Positions 60,387 through 64,000 of a DNA stretch of 64,000 nt are shown here, one piece after another. The translations under genes and the position numbers were made by a program. The notes below the pieces were generated by a model. It had not been told where the DNA came from. It ran no database searches and saw nothing but the letters and a program-made list of their open reading frames with translations. This DNA is from Caldilineaceae bacterium (GTDB lineage Bacteria; Chloroflexota; Anaerolineae; Caldilineales; Caldilineaceae). The DNA lies in the NCBI GenBank assembly GCA_022824025.1, contig JAJEBF010000003.1:248001-312000 (forward strand), read 5' to 3'. Within the stretch, counting starts at the first letter, position 1. Each line of letters starts with the position of its first letter.

Positions 60387-61808
60387 ATGAGCGTTTCCAA
60401 CTATCTTCTGACTGACGATCAGATGCAACAGTTCATCTCTCGCGGGTACCTGGTCTTGCAGACCGACTTTCCCAAGGAATTTCATGAAGGGCTCAACGCC
60501 AAACTGAATGAAGTCATGGAGAAGGAGGGGAACCCGGGCAACAACATACTGCCCCGATTAAGTGAAGTCGGTGAAATCGTTCAGAATCCTGTCGTGCGCG
60601 GGGCGTTGACGAGCGTCCTGGGGAATGACTACACGATTCACCCACATCGCCACTGTCACTTCACCTACCCTGGGCGCAAGGTGCAGGGCTGGCACAAGGA
60701 CAGCTACTGGGGCCACCAGAAGGTTCGAAACCACCACAACTGGTGGGCCATGATCTTCTATTACCCCCAGGCCGTCGATGAAAGGATGGGCCCGTCAGGC
60801 CTGCTGGAAGGATCACAATACTATACGAAACGGGCCGGAGACAGCACCGAAAAGCCGGTTTTCCTTGAAGGACCGGAAGGGACCTTCGCCCTCATCCATT
60901 ACGATCTGTGGCACAGGGGCGGCGCGAATCTTTCCCAAAAGAACCGGGCCATGATGAAGTTCCAATTCGTGCGCATGGAAGCGCCTTCAGGGCCGGCCTG
61001 GAAGAACAAGAATGATGACTGGACCCCAGTCGAGAATGCACAGGTCGATCACAACGCCGTTTGGTCTCACCAGTGGAACTGGCACCGCGGCTATTCGAAC
61101 TCGCAGCAAAACGGCGACGCCCGCCAGGCCGTTAGACAGAATGGACACGGGAATGAGAGATCCGATGCGGCCGAACTGGCGGAGAAGCTGGCCTCCAGAT
61201 ACGAACCGGAAGGCGTCGAATCAGCCTATCGTCTGGCTTCATCTGGCGCCAAGGCAGTTCCATTTCTTGCCGATGCCCTGACCAGCGGAGACGCAACGGC
61301 CTCCCGCAATGCGGGGTACGCGTTGAGCGCGATCGGGAACGCCGGGCAGGAAACCTTGATCGATGCCCTGAAGCACGACACAGAAACGGCGCGTACGCAC
61401 GCTGCTTTTGCGCTGGGCGAATCCGGGCACGCCGGCAGCGACGTAGCCGGCGCCGTAGCTGAAGCCGTGACAGACTCATCCGTTGTGGTTCGGCGCACCG
61501 CTGTCGAGGCCCTGGGCCAGCTTCAATGTCCGGCAGAAAGGATCCTCCCGGCCCTGGAAAGGGCAATGAAAGACGACGACGGGCAGGTTCGCTTCACCGC
61601 CGCCCTTTCGATGCAGCGCCTCGGGACCAAGGCAGCCCCGGCCATTCCCGCATTGCAGGACGCTCTTCGCGACGAAAACCGATACGTTTGCGCCAACGCA
61701 GTTGACGCGCTGCGACGTATCGGAACCGCCGAGAGCCTCAACATCGCCCTTGACTACCTGAGCGCCCATCGCTGGTGCCCATCCACGACGCCGGACAATC
61801 TCTTTTAG
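60387..61808 (+). CDS. PhyH-family dioxygenase fused to C-terminal HEAT repeats
   Basis: A 473-residue two-domain protein. Residues 1-200 form a PhyH dioxygenase with His 103 and Asp 105 in QGWHKDSYWGH, His 176 in YDLWHRGGANLS and the likely 2-oxoglutarate Arg 187. A linker rich in Gln, Asn and Arg (about 235-258) leads to five or six HEAT/PBS-lyase-type repeats (about 260-460). Examples are ATASRNAGYALSAIGNAGQE, RTHAAFALGESGHAGSD, VVRRTAVEALGQLQCPAE and VRFTAALSMQRLGTKAAPA. HEAT arrays bind proteins or phycobilin-like ligands. The ribosome site GGAAGGGAAG supports ATG 60387. The third PhyH gene begins 12 bases after the stop. Confidence 0.9.
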   Translation: MSVSNYLLTDDQMQQFISRGYLVLQTDFPKEFHEGLNAKLNEVMEKEGNPGNNILPRLSEVGEIVQNPVVRGALTSVLGNDYTIHPHRHCHFTYPGRKVQGWHKDSYWGHQKVRNHHNWWAMIFYYPQAVDERMGPSGLLEGSQYYTKRAGDSTEKPVFLEGPEGTFALIHYDLWHRGGANLSQKNRAMMKFQFVRMEAPSGPAWKNKNDDWTPVENAQVDHNAVWSHQWNWHRGYSNSQQNGDARQAVRQNGHGNERSDAAELAEKLASRYEPEGVESAYRLASSGAKAVPFLADALTSGDATASRNAGYALSAIGNAGQETLIDALKHDTETARTHAAFALGESGHAGSDVAGAVAEAVTDSSVVVRRTAVEALGQLQCPAERILPALERAMKDDDGQVRFTAALSMQRLGTKAAPAIPALQDALRDENRYVCANAVDALRRIGTAESLNIALDYLSAHRWCPSTTPDNLF

Positions 61809-61820
61809 AGGAATGCAACC

Positions 61821-62747
61821 ATGAAGCAATCCGTCATGGACCCGGGAATCGAGGCGGGTCTCATTTCCCTGTCAGTCGAAGACCTGGACGTTGCCGAGGC
61901 CGCGGCAATCTACAGGCAGTACGGATGCCTCGTCGTGCGCGGTCTGATGAAGCCATATGTGGAGGACATGGCAGCAGACATAGCCGCCACAGTCGAACAG
62001 TCGATTGCGCTCCTCGACCAGGCCGAAAAGAAACCTGAAGGATGGGTCTCGCCCAACGGCTCGCTCTTCATCCCCGCGCCCGAAGGATATAGCCGTGACA
62101 AGCAGATCATGACCGTAGGAATCAGCTATCTGACGAGCGCGGCATTCCTCCGCTCTGCTTTGGATCCGACTGCCCTGGATATCCTGGAAGCAATTCTTGG
62201 CCCTAACATCGAGCTCTTCGGACAGGGCCAGTCGCTTGTCAAGGAACCGGTGGGCGGCCATCCCAAACATTTGCACCAGGACTCAGCCTATTTCGAGCAT
62301 CGGTTCGAAGGGCCGGTGGCTATCCTGTCCTATGTTGTCGACACAGACCTCTCCAATGGCGCTCTTCATGTCGTGCCCGGCACGCACAAGAAGGGCCAGC
62401 TCCGCCATGTGGACACCTTCTCGCACCTCGGCCTCGACGAAGACGAATGGCCCTGGGACGCATCCCTCCCCGTTACCGGACTGGCGGGAGATTCAATCTT
62501 CTTTCACGTCAGGACTGTGCACGGTTCGAAGCAGAACTACTCCGACTCGCCCCGTCCGGTTTTCATAAATCGCTACAGACGGCCTGACGATTACGCAGTC
62601 ATCAGAGCAACGACCACGGCCAATCGCGCTGAAGCGGAGAAGCGGGCCCTGCGCGCCCGCCGCGATGACGAGCCGAAAGGGCTGATGGTCAGAGGTTTCC
62701 GGCCTTTCTCAATGTCCGACGGGGCCGGCGCTGATGGGGCGGCATAG
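61821..62747 (+). CDS. Phytanoyl-CoA dioxygenase (PhyH) family protein
   Basis: A 308-residue predicted Fe(II)/2-oxoglutarate dioxygenase. The opening AAAIYRQYGCLVVRGLMKPY is typical. The iron ligands are His 152 and Asp 154 in KHLHQDSAYFEH and His 234 in VRTVHGSKQNYS, with arginines in FINRYRRPDDY for 2-oxoglutarate. The stretch NGALHVVPGTHKKGQLRH is the conserved PhyH 'GTH' loop. GAGG lies nine bases before ATG 61821. It is tightly linked to the PhyH-HEAT gene upstream, and the MFS gene starts inside its last codons. Substrate unknown. Confidence 0.91.
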   Translation: MKQSVMDPGIEAGLISLSVEDLDVAEAAAIYRQYGCLVVRGLMKPYVEDMAADIAATVEQSIALLDQAEKKPEGWVSPNGSLFIPAPEGYSRDKQIMTVGISYLTSAAFLRSALDPTALDILEAILGPNIELFGQGQSLVKEPVGGHPKHLHQDSAYFEHRFEGPVAILSYVVDTDLSNGALHVVPGTHKKGQLRHVDTFSHLGLDEDEWPWDASLPVTGLAGDSIFFHVRTVHGSKQNYSDSPRPVFINRYRRPDDYAVIRATTTANRAEAEKRALRARRDDEPKGLMVRGFRPFSMSDGAGADGAA

Positions 62748-64000
62748 CGACCAAGCGAACTGGAATTTCTCGGTAAGCCTCTGGGATATCACCTTCATCA
62801 CCCTGGCGTTCAGTTTCATTTCGCGCGAAACTGTGATCCCTGTCCTGGTGAGCCAGCTGACCGACTCCAAGCTGGTAATCGGCCTGATTCCGGCCATGTG
62901 GGCCCTCGGCCTATACCTTCCCCAACTCCTGACAGCCAATTGGGCCGAAAGTATGCCCTATAAGAAGCCCTTTGTTATGCGAATCGGCTTCTTCCTGGAA
63001 AGACTGCCCTATTTTCTTGTTGGCCTCTCCATCCTTTTCTTCGCCCTCTCTGCCCCCACTGTCGCCCTCGTCACTGTTCTTGTTGGCCTCGCCATGGCAG
63101 CCTCGGGCGCCGGCCTCGGCACGCCTCCCTGGCTGGATATGATCGCCAAGGTGATCCCGGTCCGGCGTCGCGGCCTTTGGCTTGGCTTGGGCCATGGAAT
63201 CGGCCAGCTGATGGGCGTAATCGGCGCTTTTTTCGTGGGCCGGATTCTCGTCAGCCGCGCCTTTCCGGGCAACTACGCGCTACTCTTCTTTTTGGCCTTT
63301 ACCTTTACGGTGGTCTCTTGGTTTGGCCTCGCGCTGACCAGGGAGCCTGCCAGCCAGGCAACCAAAAAGGCGCTTCCCGTCCTGCACTATCTGGGCCGCG
63401 TATCGTCTGTACTCAAGTGCGACGTCAATTACCGGCGCTACCTGGTCAGCAAGTCATTTGTCAATTTGGGAGGGATGAGCGCCGGGTTCTTCGCCGTCTA
63501 CGGTACCGAAACATTCGCGCTCGACGGTCGCGGCGTTGGACTTCTCACCGCCGTCCTCGTAGGGACCCAAGCGGTTCTCAATCCGATGTGGGGCATTTTG
63601 GCCGATCGCGTCGGTCACAAGACCGTGTTGGCGGCCGCTGCCTTCTTTGTCTCGCTTGCCCCGCTCAGCGCGCTCTTCATCGGCGGCTTCGGGGGCCTTC
63701 TGCCCCAGCCTCAGCCCAACGAAGGCATTGGCGCACTGGTCATCTCGACCGTGACCCAGTCCCCGATCTGGGGGACCGTGCCGCTCGGCCTCATTCTAAC
63801 CTTCGTTTTCGTCGGATCTTTCCTGGCCGCGGATCACACCTCTTCACTCAACATCACCCTGGAATTCTCCGCGCCGCAGGACCGTCCTACCTATATCGGT
63901 CTTACCAATACCATCCTGGCTCCCGTCCTGATTGGGGCGCCTATTCTAGGTGGTTTGCTAGCCGGCTCGTTGGGCTACACCGCACTTTTTGCGGCGGCTT
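62734..64000 (+). CDS. MFS transporter, C-terminus cut by window
   Basis: A major facilitator protein; 422 codons are visible and no stop occurs before the window ends. It opens MGRHSDQANWNFSVSLWD and shows at least ten hydrophobic helices. The motif-A-like loop between helices 8 and 9 is present (WGILADRVGHKTVLAAAAFF), and the corresponding N-terminal loop is NWAESMPYKKPFVMRIG. A hydrophilic loop of about 30 residues separates the two halves (LTREPASQATKKALPVL). The start overlaps the third PhyH gene by 14 bases, so the two are translationally coupled. It may export or import the PhyH pathway's compound; substrate unknown. Confidence 0.85.
   Translation, partial: MGRHSDQANWNFSVSLWDITFITLAFSFISRETVIPVLVSQLTDSKLVIGLIPAMWALGLYLPQLLTANWAESMPYKKPFVMRIGFFLERLPYFLVGLSILFFALSAPTVALVTVLVGLAMAASGAGLGTPPWLDMIAKVIPVRRRGLWLGLGHGIGQLMGVIGAFFVGRILVSRAFPGNYALLFFLAFTFTVVSWFGLALTREPASQATKKALPVLHYLGRVSSVLKCDVNYRRYLVSKSFVNLGGMSAGFFAVYGTETFALDGRGVGLLTAVLVGTQAVLNPMWGILADRVGHKTVLAAAAFFVSLAPLSALFIGGFGGLLPQPQPNEGIGALVISTVTQSPIWGTVPLGLILTFVFVGSFLAADHTSSLNITLEFSAPQDRPTYIGLTNTILAPVLIGAPILGGLLAGSLGYTALFAAA

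Overview
The window looks like a chromosomal segment of a GC-rich Chloroflexota bacterium, probably Caldilineae/Anaerolineae-like and from an uncultured lineage. This is inference from gene content: a CpXC zinc protein, a CrtO-type carotenoid oxygenase beside menA, LytR-CpsA-Psr and PolX/LigA genes, an alpha-glucan phosphorylase, several phytanoyl-CoA dioxygenase (PhyH) paralogs, and intergenic spacers full of short tandem repeats. No rRNA, CRISPR array, insertion sequence or phage gene was seen. One tRNA gene (Gly, anticodon CCC) is present.

Layout. 1-2.9 kb: minus-strand peptide-type ABC importer operon (dppB, dppC, dppD cut by the window edge) behind a clear promoter. 3.3-5.5 kb: malic enzyme fused to a phosphotransacetylase-like domain. 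5.6-7.3 kb: small monooxygenase-like protein and a gluconolactonase. 7.3-9.2 kb: AT-richer two-gene module, an OLD-like AAA ATPase followed by a TOPRIM/DUF4276-like protein, a likely anti-phage system. 9.5-11.2 kb: orphan E1-beta subunit coupled to a Nudix/zinc-ribbon protein. 11.3-16.2 kb: oxidative sugar-acid genes (YjhG/YagF-type xylonate dehydratase, uronate/aldose dehydrogenase-like SDR, second gluconolactonase). 16.3-24.3 kb: SLC13-type transporter, BNR sialidase-like protein, tRNA-Gly, DUF4268 protein, M29 aminopeptidase, TrkH-type K+ channel. 25.3-35.8 kb: one strand with histidine phosphatase, thrH, Fbp-type ABC permease and ATPase, zwf, pgl and glgP. 35.9-42.7 kb: SDR epimerase, polytopic membrane protein, menA, crtO-like gene, small unknown, alpha/beta hydrolase, methyltransferase. 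42.8-53.0 kb: a long minus-strand block, in transcription order polX-like, SH3 anchor protein, ligA, TPR protein, CpXC protein, cinA-like and LCP protein. 53.3-58.4 kb: orphan MalK-type ATPase and a heterodimeric ABC exporter. 59.4-64 kb: three PhyH-family oxygenases, one fused to HEAT repeats, and an MFS transporter cut by the window end.

Genes that appear to work together: zwf and pgl supply the first two steps of the oxidative pentose phosphate pathway, and glgP mobilises glycogen nearby. SDR, lactonase and dehydratase fit an oxidative pentose/uronate route. polX, the SH3 anchor and ligA overlap by four bases each and are translationally coupled. The last two PhyH genes and the MFS gene form a tight operon.

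Best candidates for something undescribed: (1) the ATPase/TOPRIM pair at 7.3-9.2 kb; (2) the PhyH/PhyH-HEAT/PhyH/MFS cluster at 59-64 kb; (3) a PolX homolog that has lost all three polymerase aspartates but keeps its PHP nuclease site, coupled to a membrane-anchored SH3 protein and DNA ligase. All function calls come from reading motifs by eye; no database search was run.
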